This document shows, one piece after another, positions 1 to 8,093 of a DNA stretch of 64,000 bases. The translations under genes were made by a program, and so were the position numbers. The stretch spans positions 434,001 to 498,000 of the forward strand of contig DASZVP010000002.1 of the NCBI GenBank assembly GCA_035546935.1. The letters are read 5' to 3'. This DNA is from DASZVP01 sp035546935. GTDB lineage: Bacteria > Patescibacteriota > Saccharimonadia > Saccharimonadales > UBA4665. Numbering within the stretch: the stretch's first letter is position 1; each line of letters opens with the position of its first letter. The notes beneath the pieces are model-generated. The model did not search any database and was not told where the DNA came from. It was given only the letters and a program-made list of their open reading frames with translations.

Positions 1-1
1 C

Positions 2-61
2 CGGGCATTATTGCGTCGCGGCAAGGCCTTTAAAGATTCAGCGTTAGTTGAATTAAGCTAA
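2..61 (+). CDS. 3' end of an unidentified gene (partial)
   Basis: An open frame enters from the left edge and ends with TAA at 59-61; the last residues read GKAFKDSALVELS. The other two frames stop earlier (33 and 47). Too little is present to assign a family. The next gene begins 20 bases on. Confidence 0.3.
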   Translation, partial: RALLRRGKAFKDSALVELS

Positions 62-80
62 GGAGTCTATAATAAAGCCA

Positions 81-881
81 ATGGCGACAGCGTCCCACAC
101 CAATAAATCCGCCAAAGCCACGCGCCCCAAACGGCGCGCTGATCAGTATGACGACCCGTCGCATAATTATCGGCAATACTGGCGCGGTCGCGAGTATGAG
201 CACGCTGCCGAAGAAATCGCTATCCGCAAGCTCTTGCGAGGCAAGCATTTCCGTAGGGCTGTCGATGTCGGTGGTGGCTTTGGCCGCCTCTGTCTGCTGC
301 TTGAGAACTATGCGGACGAGGTAATTTTGGCTGAACCGAGCAAGCAACAGCTTGATCTGGCAGTCGACTTTTTGAAAGATCACCCCGAAATTAAGCAGCG
401 CCAGTTGCAGGCCGATGATTTGGGCTTCAAAGATGGCTCAGTCGATCTGTTAACCATGATCCGTGTCATGCACCACTTGCCAGATCCAGCTCCGGAATTC
501 AATGAAATCGCCCGCGTTTTAAGTGATGATGGCTACGCTATTATCGAAGTCGCCAACTATTCCCACATGCGCAACCGCATCAAGTATCTTTTGAAGGGCG
601 AAAAACTGCCGCTGAAGCCAATTGATATCCGTTCGGCCGCCAACCGCCGTGAAGATGAAATCCCCTTCGTCAACCACAACCCTAACACCGTTATTCGCCA
701 GCTGGAGCATGCTGGTTTGCGGGTGGTTTCGACTCTGTCTGTCTCCAACTTGCGCAGCCCAGGTCTCAAAAAATTGGTACCCCAAGGAGCCATGTTAACT
801 GTTGAGCGCATGGCACAACGGCCACTGGCTAAAACCTATTTCGGCCCCAGCGTCTTCTTCTTAGTTCGCAAAGACAGCTAG
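81..881 (+). CDS. Class I SAM-dependent methyltransferase
   Basis: 266 aa. The Rossmann methyltransferase fold is visible: motif I VDVGGGFGRLC (about residues 61-71) binds S-adenosylmethionine, an acidic residue follows in ILAEPSKQQ, and a post-I segment reads DGSVDLLTMIRVMHHLPDP, typical of the Methyltransf_11/25 group. The N-terminal 35 residues are basic and rich in Ala/Lys/Arg. The substrate cannot be told from sequence; small-molecule, lipid and protein methyltransferases all share these motifs. A TATAAT hexamer at 68-73 lies 7 nt before the ATG, so the mRNA is probably leaderless; the AAGGAG at 60-65 is too far away (15 nt) to serve this start well. Confidence 0.85.
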   Translation: MATASHTNKSAKATRPKRRADQYDDPSHNYRQYWRGREYEHAAEEIAIRKLLRGKHFRRAVDVGGGFGRLCLLLENYADEVILAEPSKQQLDLAVDFLKDHPEIKQRQLQADDLGFKDGSVDLLTMIRVMHHLPDPAPEFNEIARVLSDDGYAIIEVANYSHMRNRIKYLLKGEKLPLKPIDIRSAANRREDEIPFVNHNPNTVIRQLEHAGLRVVSTLSVSNLRSPGLKKLVPQGAMLTVERMAQRPLAKTYFGPSVFFLVRKDS

Positions 882-905
882 TTATTTAACGTTGTTCAGA
901 AGAAC

Positions 906-934
906 TTGCGGCCAGCCAAATTTAAGGCCATAAT
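906..934 (+). promoter_or_regulatory. Promoter for the 76-aa gene at 945
   Basis: TTGCGG (906-911), 17-nt spacer, CATAAT (929-934). Transcription would start near 941, which decides the start codon of the next gene in favour of ATG 945 over the upstream in-frame TTG 906 and ATG 933. Confidence 0.5.
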
Positions 935-944
935 GCCAGCCACT

Positions 945-1175
945 ATGAAACACGACTACAGTGGTTTTCTACAAGAGGAAATGAATGAGAGGCTCAGACA
1001 GATTCAAGGGGCATTATCTGTTTTTGCTACCGTACCTGATGATATCCGTGCCATCAAAGAAAAGTTAGATCAACTTGAAAAATGGGCAAATACCAGTAAG
1101 TTAATTCAAAGAGATTTAAGCCGCATAGTTAACAGTCATGAAAAGCGTTTACTCAAGCTAGAAGGCACAGCCTAG
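945..1175 (+). CDS. Small coiled-coil protein of unknown function
   Basis: 76 aa from ATG 945 (an in-frame ATG at 981, preceded by AGAGGAA, is an alternative). The sequence is hydrophilic and helical, with heptad-like spacing of Leu/Ile in the stretch around IRAIKEKLDQLEKWANTSK and again near the C-terminus, so a coiled coil is likely. No signal peptide, membrane segment or catalytic motif is visible. It is followed after 16 nt by recG. Real expression is plausible from the promoter at 906-934, but no family is recognised. Confidence 0.5.
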   Translation: MKHDYSGFLQEEMNERLRQIQGALSVFATVPDDIRAIKEKLDQLEKWANTSKLIQRDLSRIVNSHEKRLLKLEGTA

Positions 1176-1191
1176 CTTATAATAAGAGCCA

Positions 1192-3228
1192 ATGAGGCTC
1201 GATGATTCCATAGAGAGCTTGAGTGGTGTGGGCCCAGCTTTGGCTGCCAAATTTGCAGTTCTGGGCCTACGCACCCTGGCCGATCTAGTTGATTATTACC
1301 CACGCCGGTATGAAGACTTTTCGACGGTCACGCCAACTACGGGGCTGCAGCCTGGTCCGGTGACTATACAGGCTGTAATTAAGCAGGTTAACGGTCGCTA
1401 TTTGCGCCGCGGACTGCATTTAACAGAGGCGGTAGCTTCTGACGATAAAGGCAGTGTGCGGCTAATTTGGTTCAATCAGCCCTACCGATCCTCAGCCCTG
1501 AAGGCTGGCCAGCCTTACTTTATATCTGGCGAATATGAGCTTGGCCGCCAGCGCTTCGCGATTATGAATCCCAGCGTTGAATTGGTCAGTGATTTTCCCC
1601 TCAGCACAGCTCGAATTTTGGCCGTTTATCGCGAAACCAAGGGTCTGACTTCGCGGCAAATTCGTCAGGCAGTCCAGCGCGTTTTGCCATTGATTGAAGA
1701 TTTGCCCGAAACACTACCTGAGTGGGTCATTAAAGAGGAGAAGTTGCTTAGCCGCACGCAGGCACTCCGGGCAATTCATTTTCCGGCTTCATCCAAGGAG
1801 CTGGCAGCGGCGCAGCGCCGGCTCGGTTTTGAGGAAGTGTTGGCGCTAATTTTGGCCAGCCTGCTCAACAAGCAGGCCAACCAGTCCGAGCCGGCGCTGC
1901 CCGTGCGCTACCAAGAAGATCTGGCTGTAAAATTCTCGAAGTCGTTGCCGTTTAAACTGACGGATGCTCAGCGCGTGACAGCCATGCGTATCTATCAAGA
2001 TTTAGAAAAGGCCCAGCCTATGAACAGATTGATTGAGGGTGACGTGGGCTCAGGCAAGACCGTTGTAGCGGCTATGGCGGCGTTGATGCCACTGGCTCAG
2101 GGTTATCAAGTTGCTCTGATGGCACCGACAGAATTACTGGCTCGTCAGCATGCTCATACGCTGCACGGTTTGCTGGAGCCGCTGGGCTACGCCGACAAAG
2201 TTGATCTGCTAGTTGGCAGCCTAAAGACTGCCGAAAAGCAGCGGGCCAGGGCGGCTATCGCCAGTGGTCAGGCGCAGTTTATCATTGGTACGCAGGCCTT
2301 GATTCAGGAACAGGTCAATATGGACAAGCTAGCGCTGGTAATTATTGATGAGCAGCACCGTTTTGGTGTCGATCAGCGCAAGGAATTAATGGTCAAGGCC
2401 GGCCACATGCCGCATGTGCTCAGCCTGACAGCTACGCCGATACCGCGTTCGCTGGCACTAACCTTGTACGGCGAACTGGATCTGTCCGTGTTGGCCGATA
2501 AACCGCCCGGCCGCCAGCCGGTCATCACCGAATTGGTGTCGCCCGTGAATCGCAAAAAGCTCTACGCCACCATTGATAAAGAGCTGGCGGCCGGCCACCA
2601 AATGTTTGTCGTTTGCCCTTTGATAGCCGAGTCGGAGGCGCTGGAAGCTTCCGCAGCGGAAGCGGTTTACGAGCAGCTAAGTACCAAGGAATTTAAGCAT
2701 CGCCGTGTAGGTTTGCTGCACGGGCAGCTGAAACCGGCAGATAAACAGGCAATCATGCAGAAGTTTGTGGACGGCCAGCTCGATATTTTGGTGTCCACTA
2801 CTGTTATTGAGGTCGGTGTCGATGTGCCCAACGCCACCATGATGCTAATTGAAAACCCCGAGCGTTTCGGCTTGGCACAACTTCACCAGCTGCGCGGCCG
2901 CATTGGCCGCGGCAGGGCTCAGGGTTATTGCTATCTGTTATTGAGTGACAGTCAACCACCAAGCCGGCGTCTGCGCGCCCTGGCCGCCAGCCAAGATGGT
3001 TTCAAACTGGCAGAGCTGGATCTGGAGCTGCGCGGCCCGGGCGCGCTCTATGGCACCATGCAGCACGGTGCGCTGGATCTGCGCCTGGCTAAACTCAGCG
3101 ACACCAAGCTCATCGCGGCCGCCCGGGCCGCAGCCCAAAAACTACTTGAAACTGGACCGGATCTGCTACAATACAAGGGGTTAATGATTCGTGTAAATCG
3201 GCTACGGGCTGTGACGAACTTAAACTAA
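1192..3228 (+). CDS. recG: ATP-dependent DNA helicase RecG
   Basis: 678 aa, normal for RecG (about 670-700). It rewinds and reverses stalled replication forks and branch-migrates Holliday junctions in the cytoplasm. The N-terminal wedge/OB domain (about 1-180) opens with a helix-hairpin-helix segment SGVGPALAAKF. The SF2 helicase core follows: Walker A GDVGSGKT (283-290), the DEQH box in IIDEQHRFG (about 386), TATPIPR, and motif V/VI in VGVDVPNATMM and QLHQLRGRIGRG. The TRG segment (LAELDLELRGPG) is present near the C-terminus. TATAAT at 1178-1183 ends 8 nt before the ATG, again suggesting a leaderless message. Confidence 0.97.
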   Translation: MRLDDSIESLSGVGPALAAKFAVLGLRTLADLVDYYPRRYEDFSTVTPTTGLQPGPVTIQAVIKQVNGRYLRRGLHLTEAVASDDKGSVRLIWFNQPYRSSALKAGQPYFISGEYELGRQRFAIMNPSVELVSDFPLSTARILAVYRETKGLTSRQIRQAVQRVLPLIEDLPETLPEWVIKEEKLLSRTQALRAIHFPASSKELAAAQRRLGFEEVLALILASLLNKQANQSEPALPVRYQEDLAVKFSKSLPFKLTDAQRVTAMRIYQDLEKAQPMNRLIEGDVGSGKTVVAAMAALMPLAQGYQVALMAPTELLARQHAHTLHGLLEPLGYADKVDLLVGSLKTAEKQRARAAIASGQAQFIIGTQALIQEQVNMDKLALVIIDEQHRFGVDQRKELMVKAGHMPHVLSLTATPIPRSLALTLYGELDLSVLADKPPGRQPVITELVSPVNRKKLYATIDKELAAGHQMFVVCPLIAESEALEASAAEAVYEQLSTKEFKHRRVGLLHGQLKPADKQAIMQKFVDGQLDILVSTTVIEVGVDVPNATMMLIENPERFGLAQLHQLRGRIGRGRAQGYCYLLLSDSQPPSRRLRALAASQDGFKLAELDLELRGPGALYGTMQHGALDLRLAKLSDTKLIAAARAAAQKLLETGPDLLQYKGLMIRVNRLRAVTNLN

Positions 3229-3231
3229 AAC

Positions 3232-4050
3232 ATGTATTCAGGATCAACATTTACATCATTTTCGGGACGCCTGCTCGGCGCCCACCAGAAAATTAACCGC
3301 CAAGCGCGCCATCACCTGGAACGGCTTGCACCGCAAGCACTTTTTCCGGACGTGCGAACAATTTTGCACTTTGAAGGCGGTAATGGTCCGGACGCCATCA
3401 AACGGAAAAGCCCGGCCATTAATGAGCCTTGGCATTATTTACGGCCTTTTGACAGGGGCGACACTCAATTAATCAAGTTAGTCGAGCAGCATTACAAAGA
3501 CCTCGTTAAAGCCCTGAAAAATAAGGATGATATTCGCTCAGCTTTCGAAGCCGCTTGGTTGGCCCACGCCATCGTCGACGGTCTCACGCCTGCTCACCAC
3601 TATCCCTATGAGGAAAAGTTGGTCGAACTCAGCAATGGACGCGACATTAAAGAGCGCACTACACTTTGGAAAAAATTATTCATGCCCGGCACCTCAATCT
3701 TGCAATTTTTCCGCAATAACTGGCAGATGTGGGGCCCGAAAGGTTTATTTACGACTCACAGCGGGTTTGAATGTGGCACGGCCATGTTAATAGCGCCTCT
3801 AAAGGCGCGGCACACGGCCCCCACAGATGATTTTGTGGCAAAGTTTGAGAAACAATCGCTGGATCAGTGGTTTCGCGGTCTGGCTCAAGATGTCGCCAAA
3901 CTGGAGCTTTATGACGCCTTTTATACTAACGGCTGGACGATTGACCTGGCTCGCCGCGTTCGCAATGAGCTGGCGCCGGTGCTGGTGCAGGCTGTATCCT
4001 TAGTCTGGTACGGTGCGGTTCGAGACGCCGGCTTATTACAGGGAGTTTGA
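3232..4050 (+). CDS. Zinc-dependent phospholipase C / S1-P1 nuclease-fold protein
   Basis: 272 aa. The helical sequence carries an HxxxDxxxxxH pattern at H112, D116 and H122 (AHAIVDGLTPAHHYP), which is the metal-ligand spacing of bacterial zinc phospholipase C and S1/P1 nucleases, plus an early histidine at 18 (GAHQKI) and a W-H-Y cluster at 67-69. No signal peptide is visible, unlike secreted phospholipases, so the enzyme may act inside the cell or may not be catalytic. It begins 3 nt after recG and its stop overlaps the rsmD start (TGATG), so the three genes are probably co-transcribed. The exact substrate is unknown. Confidence 0.5.
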   Translation: MYSGSTFTSFSGRLLGAHQKINRQARHHLERLAPQALFPDVRTILHFEGGNGPDAIKRKSPAINEPWHYLRPFDRGDTQLIKLVEQHYKDLVKALKNKDDIRSAFEAAWLAHAIVDGLTPAHHYPYEEKLVELSNGRDIKERTTLWKKLFMPGTSILQFFRNNWQMWGPKGLFTTHSGFECGTAMLIAPLKARHTAPTDDFVAKFEKQSLDQWFRGLAQDVAKLELYDAFYTNGWTIDLARRVRNELAPVLVQAVSLVWYGAVRDAGLLQGV

Positions 4051-4583
4051 TGCGAATTATTGCCGGGGCTTTAGGTGGACGTCAGTTCACCAGTCCGCAT
4101 GCTGAGCGCACTCACCCCATGAGCGAAAGGGTGCGTGGCGGCCTGTTCAACGCCCTCGGTGACATCGACGGGCTGACCGTACTAGACGCTTTTGCTGGCA
4201 GTGGTGCCCTAAGCTTTGAAGCTATCAGTCGCGGCGCCAGCAGCGCCTTGGCCATCGATAACGACAAACGTGCCCAAAACGCCATTGAGCGCAGCATCAA
4301 AGAGTTGCAGCTGGCCAAACAGGTGAAATTGATCCGCGCCAACTGCTCCAGCTGGAGCGAGCAAAACCCCGACCAGCAGTTCGATCTGGTGATTGCCGCT
4401 CCGCCATATGACAATTTGCAACCGGCAGCAGTGACCAAGTTAGCCCGCCACACCAGGCCGGGCGGTCTCTATGTGCTGGACTGGCCGGGCAAACTTGACC
4501 CGCCCGAGCTGGAAGGGCACCAAATGCTAAATCAGAAAAGTTACGGCGACGCCCAACTGGTCTTTTACCGACGAATTAGCTAA
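4050..4583 (+). CDS. rsmD: 16S rRNA (guanine-N2)-methyltransferase RsmD
   Basis: 177 aa from ATG 4050, which overlaps the preceding stop as TGATG (an in-frame TTG lies 3 nt upstream). RsmD methylates G966 of 16S rRNA in E. coli. Family marks: MRIIAGALGGRQ at the N-terminus, SERVRGGLFNAL, motif I VLDAFAGSGALSFEAISRGA, and a motif IV region IAAPPYDN. In most relatives the last motif is D/NPPY or DPPF; here the acidic/amide residue is Ala, which is unusual. The enzyme is of normal length. tRNA-Leu follows 21 nt later. Confidence 0.9.
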   Translation: MRIIAGALGGRQFTSPHAERTHPMSERVRGGLFNALGDIDGLTVLDAFAGSGALSFEAISRGASSALAIDNDKRAQNAIERSIKELQLAKQVKLIRANCSSWSEQNPDQQFDLVIAAPPYDNLQPAAVTKLARHTRPGGLYVLDWPGKLDPPELEGHQMLNQKSYGDAQLVFYRRIS

Positions 4584-4604
4584 AATATACCGGTCGCAGC
4601 TCGA

Positions 4605-4690
4605 GGGCGAGTGGCGGAATTGGTAGACGCGCTAGCCTTAGGAGCTAGTATCTTTAAGATGTGGAGGTTCAAGTCCTCTCTCGCCCACCA
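4605..4690 (+). tRNA. tRNA-Leu (anticodon TAG), CCA encoded
   Basis: An 86-nt cloverleaf. The acceptor stem is GGGCGAG (4605-4611) with CTCGCCC (4680-4686), discriminator A, and CCA encoded at 4688-4690. The anticodon loop is CTTAGGA with anticodon TAG, and a long type-II variable arm, as expected for Leu, precedes GTTCAAGTC of the T arm. Confidence 0.96.
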
Positions 4691-4695
4691 TATAA

Positions 4696-4724
4696 TTGAC
4701 TTATAGACCCGTTAATGTTAAAAT
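4696..4724 (+). promoter_or_regulatory. Strong promoter for the membrane protein gene at 4750
   Basis: TTGACT (4696-4701), 17-nt spacer, TAAAAT (4719-4724), directly after tRNA-Leu. The start of RNA would be near 4731. This rules out the two in-frame starts upstream (4696, 4726) and supports ATG 4750. Confidence 0.75.
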
Positions 4725-4749
4725 AATGACATTATTCGGGTTTGTTTTT

Positions 4750-6063
4750 ATGTCTGAAACTATTCCACAACTGCCAAAGACGCAACTTGACCAGGTGTTC
4801 GCCATCACCGGTGCTGAATTATTTGAGGACGCTGAGCAGCCCACACTTGAGCTCATTGCTGCCAAAATTAACAGCTACGACCTGTTTGTGGTTGGGCCGC
4901 AAAATGCCATAAATGATCACTCCACACATCTGGAGCGAGTTGATCAGCAGCTAGTTATGGAAGGAAAGCCTCCACTATACATGTGCCGAATCAATGTTGG
5001 CGAAATGACTCAAGAACGCATTGATGTGAATGCTCAAAATGAGCCTGCCGACATCCGGGCTGCAAATGTTCTTGTGGCTATTGGCCAGTACGATCCCGTC
5101 TTTGCCGCAAAGCTTCTTAAGCCAGTGGCTAGAGAGCTGTTGGTACAGCGCGACCTTCTCACAACTGGCAATGTGGCCGTTTCGGTCAGGCCTAAGCAAG
5201 ATGTTGAAGACATGATTCAACGCCTCGAAATTTTTGCTAATTCTGGGCTCGACGCAACGCACGCCCGGGTCTTCAAGGATTTGGCATCGGTGCTGCGCTC
5301 TGAATCTCAAGTTTTCGAACTGGAGGAGCGGGCCGTAATATCAGCCACTGCCGCACGCCGCGAGGTGCGCCGAGTACGCGAAGCGCGATTGAGTCGCTGG
5401 GCGTTCAGAGTTGGTGGTGCTGCTTGCGCAGCTGTGGCGGCGCTGGCAGCTTATGTGGCCGCTTCGGTCAATGACTCGAATGTCAAATATGAAAATCGTT
5501 TGGGAATTTTTGCTAGCAGTGAAGAAACTGAGTTCACGAATTACGATTTGCTGCTTGAGCAACCGGACCTCACGCCTGACCAGCGTCAGGAGATTATTGA
5601 TACAGAAGTGCTGCAGCTAGAGTTGGATAAGCGAGCGATTGCTACTATCCAGCCTGCGGAAGGCAATCAGACTCAAATTGAACTGCAAAAGCGCCTGAGC
5701 GACGATACGCAGCAAGCAATTGACTCAATCAAGTCCGAGCAGCAAGCTGAGCCCTCATCCGAAAGTTTACGCGCCGACCTTGAGAACATCGCCAAGCATA
5801 ATGTCCCGGGCGCCAGCGAAAGTGCCATTGTTGAAGGCGAAATATTGCTTTACGGATCAGCCGTAGTAGCTCTCATTTTTGCCGGATCGGCACTTTATGG
5901 AGCTAGCAAAAGAGGTGGCCGTATGGATCCGGCGCTCAAGGCCTACAAATTAGGTCAACTAACGCCTACTGACATAACGCTTTCACCGTCAGTAAACAGT
6001 AGCCAAAAGCTCGGCTCACGGCTCTCAGTTGGCCGTCAGGACAGCTCTGTCGTGATACGCTAG
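4750..6063 (+). CDS. Two-TM membrane protein with a large external coiled region, unknown function
   Basis: 437 aa from ATG 4750 (chosen because the promoter overlaps the longer frame). The N-terminal half (about 1-210) is soluble, begins with SETIPQLPKTQLDQVF and includes a Rossmann-like patch INSYDLFVVGPQ. It is followed by a basic helix (ARREVRRVREARLSR) and a first membrane segment GGAACAAVAALAAYVAA. An acidic, Gln-rich region of about 130 residues follows, then a second membrane segment ILLYGSAVVALIFAGSALYG and a short basic tail. The likely topology is cytoplasmic N- and C-termini with the acidic region outside. No family is recognised. Confidence 0.7.
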   Translation: MSETIPQLPKTQLDQVFAITGAELFEDAEQPTLELIAAKINSYDLFVVGPQNAINDHSTHLERVDQQLVMEGKPPLYMCRINVGEMTQERIDVNAQNEPADIRAANVLVAIGQYDPVFAAKLLKPVARELLVQRDLLTTGNVAVSVRPKQDVEDMIQRLEIFANSGLDATHARVFKDLASVLRSESQVFELEERAVISATAARREVRRVREARLSRWAFRVGGAACAAVAALAAYVAASVNDSNVKYENRLGIFASSEETEFTNYDLLLEQPDLTPDQRQEIIDTEVLQLELDKRAIATIQPAEGNQTQIELQKRLSDDTQQAIDSIKSEQQAEPSSESLRADLENIAKHNVPGASESAIVEGEILLYGSAVVALIFAGSALYGASKRGGRMDPALKAYKLGQLTPTDITLSPSVNSSQKLGSRLSVGRQDSSVVIR

Positions 6064-6067
6064 GCCT

Positions 6068-6667
6068 GTGCCTAAAGTTTTACACATAATCTACATCCCC
6101 GGGCTGGGCGACCAAGGCGAAAATAAGGGCCAGCGTTGGGCGGTAGCTCATTGGCTGCGCCATGGTGTTGAAGCTGAAGTTTTTCAGATGCACTGGGCTG
6201 ATAGCGAGCCTTGGACTGCGAAATTTAAACGATTATTAGACCGCATTGACGAGCTGACCGAGCAGGGCAAAAAAATCGCGCTGGTGGGCGCCAGCGCTGG
6301 TGCCGGCGCGGTTATCAATGCCTATGCCGCCCGCCAGAACAAGATTGTTGGCTGTGTGCTGATCGCCGGCAAAGTTAATCGACCCGAAACCATCGGACCG
6401 AATTACCGCAAGGAAAACCCGGCGTTTATCACTTCGGCCTATGACTGTGAAAAAGCTTTGAGCACCCTAGATGCTGCTGCCCGTCAGCGCATATTGAGTC
6501 GATTTGCCTTAATTGATGAAACGGTCTACAAACCAGATAGCCGCATCCCGGGCGCTCGTAACAGATTGTCGCCTACTATTAGCCACGTTGGTACGATTGC
6601 ATTCCAGCTCACGCTGGGAGCGCCTAGCTTCATCCGTTGGCTAAAACGCCTCCAACCTGTAAAATAA
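6068..6667 (+). CDS. Alpha/beta-hydrolase-like protein
   Basis: 199 aa from GTG 6068, 4 nt after the previous stop. It opens with a beta strand and oxyanion-type turn (HIIYIPGLGDQGE), and has a nucleophile elbow GASAGAG (GxSxG type) in LVGASAGAGAVINAY. A late His in SPTISHVGT is positioned as in the serine-hydrolase triad. It resembles small RBBP9/YdeN-like serine hydrolases of unknown substrate. It was probably co-transcribed with the upstream membrane protein; the histidyl leader promoter lies inside its 3' end. Confidence 0.65.
   Translation: MPKVLHIIYIPGLGDQGENKGQRWAVAHWLRHGVEAEVFQMHWADSEPWTAKFKRLLDRIDELTEQGKKIALVGASAGAGAVINAYAARQNKIVGCVLIAGKVNRPETIGPNYRKENPAFITSAYDCEKALSTLDAAARQRILSRFALIDETVYKPDSRIPGARNRLSPTISHVGTIAFQLTLGAPSFIRWLKRLQPVK
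6637..6665 (+). promoter_or_regulatory. Promoter of the hisS leader
   Basis: TTGGCT (6637-6642), 17-nt spacer, TAAAAT (6660-6665). The -10 box ends 7 nt before ATG 6673, so the leader ORF would be the first codon of the RNA. It is embedded in the end of the upstream hydrolase gene. Confidence 0.7.
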
Positions 6668-6672
6668 AACGC

Positions 6673-6726
6673 ATGACCAAGATTAACCAGTCGCATTCAC
6701 ATCTGTTGCCGGAGCTGCTCGGTTAG
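6673..6726 (+). CDS. Putative histidine leader peptide upstream of hisS
   Basis: A 17-codon ORF, MTKINQSHSHLLPELLG, with His codons at 6694-6696 and 6700-6702. It lies under its own promoter and just upstream of an intrinsic terminator and hisS. A strand before the His codons (6680-6688) can pair with 6721-6729, which overlaps the leader stop. In known amino-acid attenuators, ribosome stalling at such codons prevents that pairing and lets an antiterminator form. Here the antiterminator would be TGCCGG (6707-6712) with CCGGGCA (6752-6758), with one bulge. Translation of this ORF is inferred, not shown. Confidence 0.55.
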   Translation: MTKINQSHSHLLPELLG

Positions 6727-6747
6727 TTTACTCATATCTTAACAACG

Positions 6748-6779
6748 AACGCCGGGCACGCCCCGGCGTTTTTCTTTCT
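6748..6779 (+). terminator. Intrinsic terminator / attenuator before hisS
   Basis: A perfect 9-bp stem AACGCCGGG (6748-6756) with CCCGGCGTT (6762-6770), a 5-nt loop, then a T-rich tract to 6779. It ends 21 nt before the hisS start, so hisS either depends on read-through or has its own weak promoter. Confidence 0.85.
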
Positions 6780-6800
6780 TAAGCTATAATGGAGACGATA

Positions 6801-8093
6801 ATGAAACTTTCAACCCAGCCCTATAAGGGCACACGCGACTTCTATCCAGAAGATAAGCGCGTTCAAAAATATTTGTTTGGCGTTTGGCGCCAAGTTTGTG
6901 AGAGCTTTGGCTATGAAGAGTACGACGCGCCCATTTTGGAGCCCACCGAGCTTTATTTGAGCAAGGGCAACCAGGAAATCATTGATGAGCAAACATACAC
7001 CTTTGAAGATCGCGGCAAACGCAGCGTGACGATGCGCACCGAGATGACGCCGACGGTCAGCCGGCTGGTGGCCGGACGCCGCCAAGAGCTGGCCTATCCA
7101 CTGCGCTGGTACAGCATCCCCAACTTATGGCGTTACGAACGTCCGCAAAAGGGTCGTTTACGTGAACACTGGCAGCTGAATGTCGATATTTTTGGGGTTT
7201 CCGGCACCAGTGCCGAGCTGGAGTTGATCCAGATCGTCGACGGTATTATGGGGGCTTTTGGTGCCTCTGCCGAGATGTACACCATCAAACTGAACAGCCG
7301 CAAGTTCATGGATTATGTCCTGAGCGACTATGCCGGTTTTGAGGCCAAACAGCGGCTGGAACTGGCCCGGCTGATCGATCGCCTGAAGAAAATGCCCTAC
7401 GACGAGTTTGTGGCCAAAGTGGACGCTATCGCCACGCCGGCTCAGCGCAAAGACGGTGCGGTTGAAAAACTGTTAACTGTTTTGTCAGCCAAAACGCTTA
7501 AAGATTTGCCGAAAGACCTGCAGTCATATGCATCTATCAACGAATTGAAAGTGTTGTTAAGTGCGCTGGATCAGCTGGGCGTTAAAAATGCCGAGTTTGA
7601 CGTGACCGTCATGCGCGGGTTTGACTACTATACTGACATTGTCTTTGAGGCCTTCGACAACAACCCCGACAATAATCGTTCTATGTTTGGCGGCGGCCGC
7701 TACGACGGGCTGATCAGTCTGTTTGGCGTCGAACCACTGCCGACAGTCGGCTTTGGCATGGGCGATGTGACCCTGACAGAGTTTTTGCGTGGTCATCGAT
7801 TGCTGCCTGATTTAGTTAGCGAAACAGCGGCCTATTTGGCGCTGGTGGGCGATGTACATACAGGTGCCCAGAAATTGGCCGCTGAACTGCGCAAGGCCGG
7901 CATGAATGTGGCCGTTGATCTCTCCGGCCGCAAACTCGGCGATCAGTTTAAGATTGCCGAGAAAAAAGGCATCCAAAATGTGCTAATTGTCGGCGAAAAC
8001 GAGCTCAAAACCGGACAGTTTACTCTGAAAAATCTTAAAACCGGCAAAGAGCAGAAGCTGGATGTGAAGGGCTTGGAAAAGGCGCTCAGTTGA
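6801..8093 (+). CDS. hisS: Histidyl-tRNA synthetase
   Basis: 430 aa, the usual length. It charges tRNA-His in the cytoplasm. Class II motifs: KGTRDFYPEDKR at the N-terminus, motif 2 MRTEMTPTVSRLV with the loop RYERPQKGRLREHWQ, the HisRS-specific MRGFDYYTDIVFEAF, motif 3 within GVEPLPTVGFGMGDV, and the GGGRYDGL segment. The C-terminal anticodon-binding domain starts near residue 330. GGAG (6791-6794) lies 6 nt before ATG 6801, which favours this start over ATG 6789. The TATAAT at 6785-6790 has no good -35 and would place the RNA start beyond the Shine-Dalgarno, so it is doubtful. Probably controlled by the leader at 6637-6779. Confidence 0.97.
   Translation: MKLSTQPYKGTRDFYPEDKRVQKYLFGVWRQVCESFGYEEYDAPILEPTELYLSKGNQEIIDEQTYTFEDRGKRSVTMRTEMTPTVSRLVAGRRQELAYPLRWYSIPNLWRYERPQKGRLREHWQLNVDIFGVSGTSAELELIQIVDGIMGAFGASAEMYTIKLNSRKFMDYVLSDYAGFEAKQRLELARLIDRLKKMPYDEFVAKVDAIATPAQRKDGAVEKLLTVLSAKTLKDLPKDLQSYASINELKVLLSALDQLGVKNAEFDVTVMRGFDYYTDIVFEAFDNNPDNNRSMFGGGRYDGLISLFGVEPLPTVGFGMGDVTLTEFLRGHRLLPDLVSETAAYLALVGDVHTGAQKLAAELRKAGMNVAVDLSGRKLGDQFKIAEKKGIQNVLIVGENELKTGQFTLKNLKTGKEQKLDVKGLEKALS

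Noticed and set aside
6785..6790. TATAAT as main promoter of hisS
   Set aside because: There is no acceptable -35 at 16-18 nt, and the RNA start would fall after the Shine-Dalgarno GGAG.
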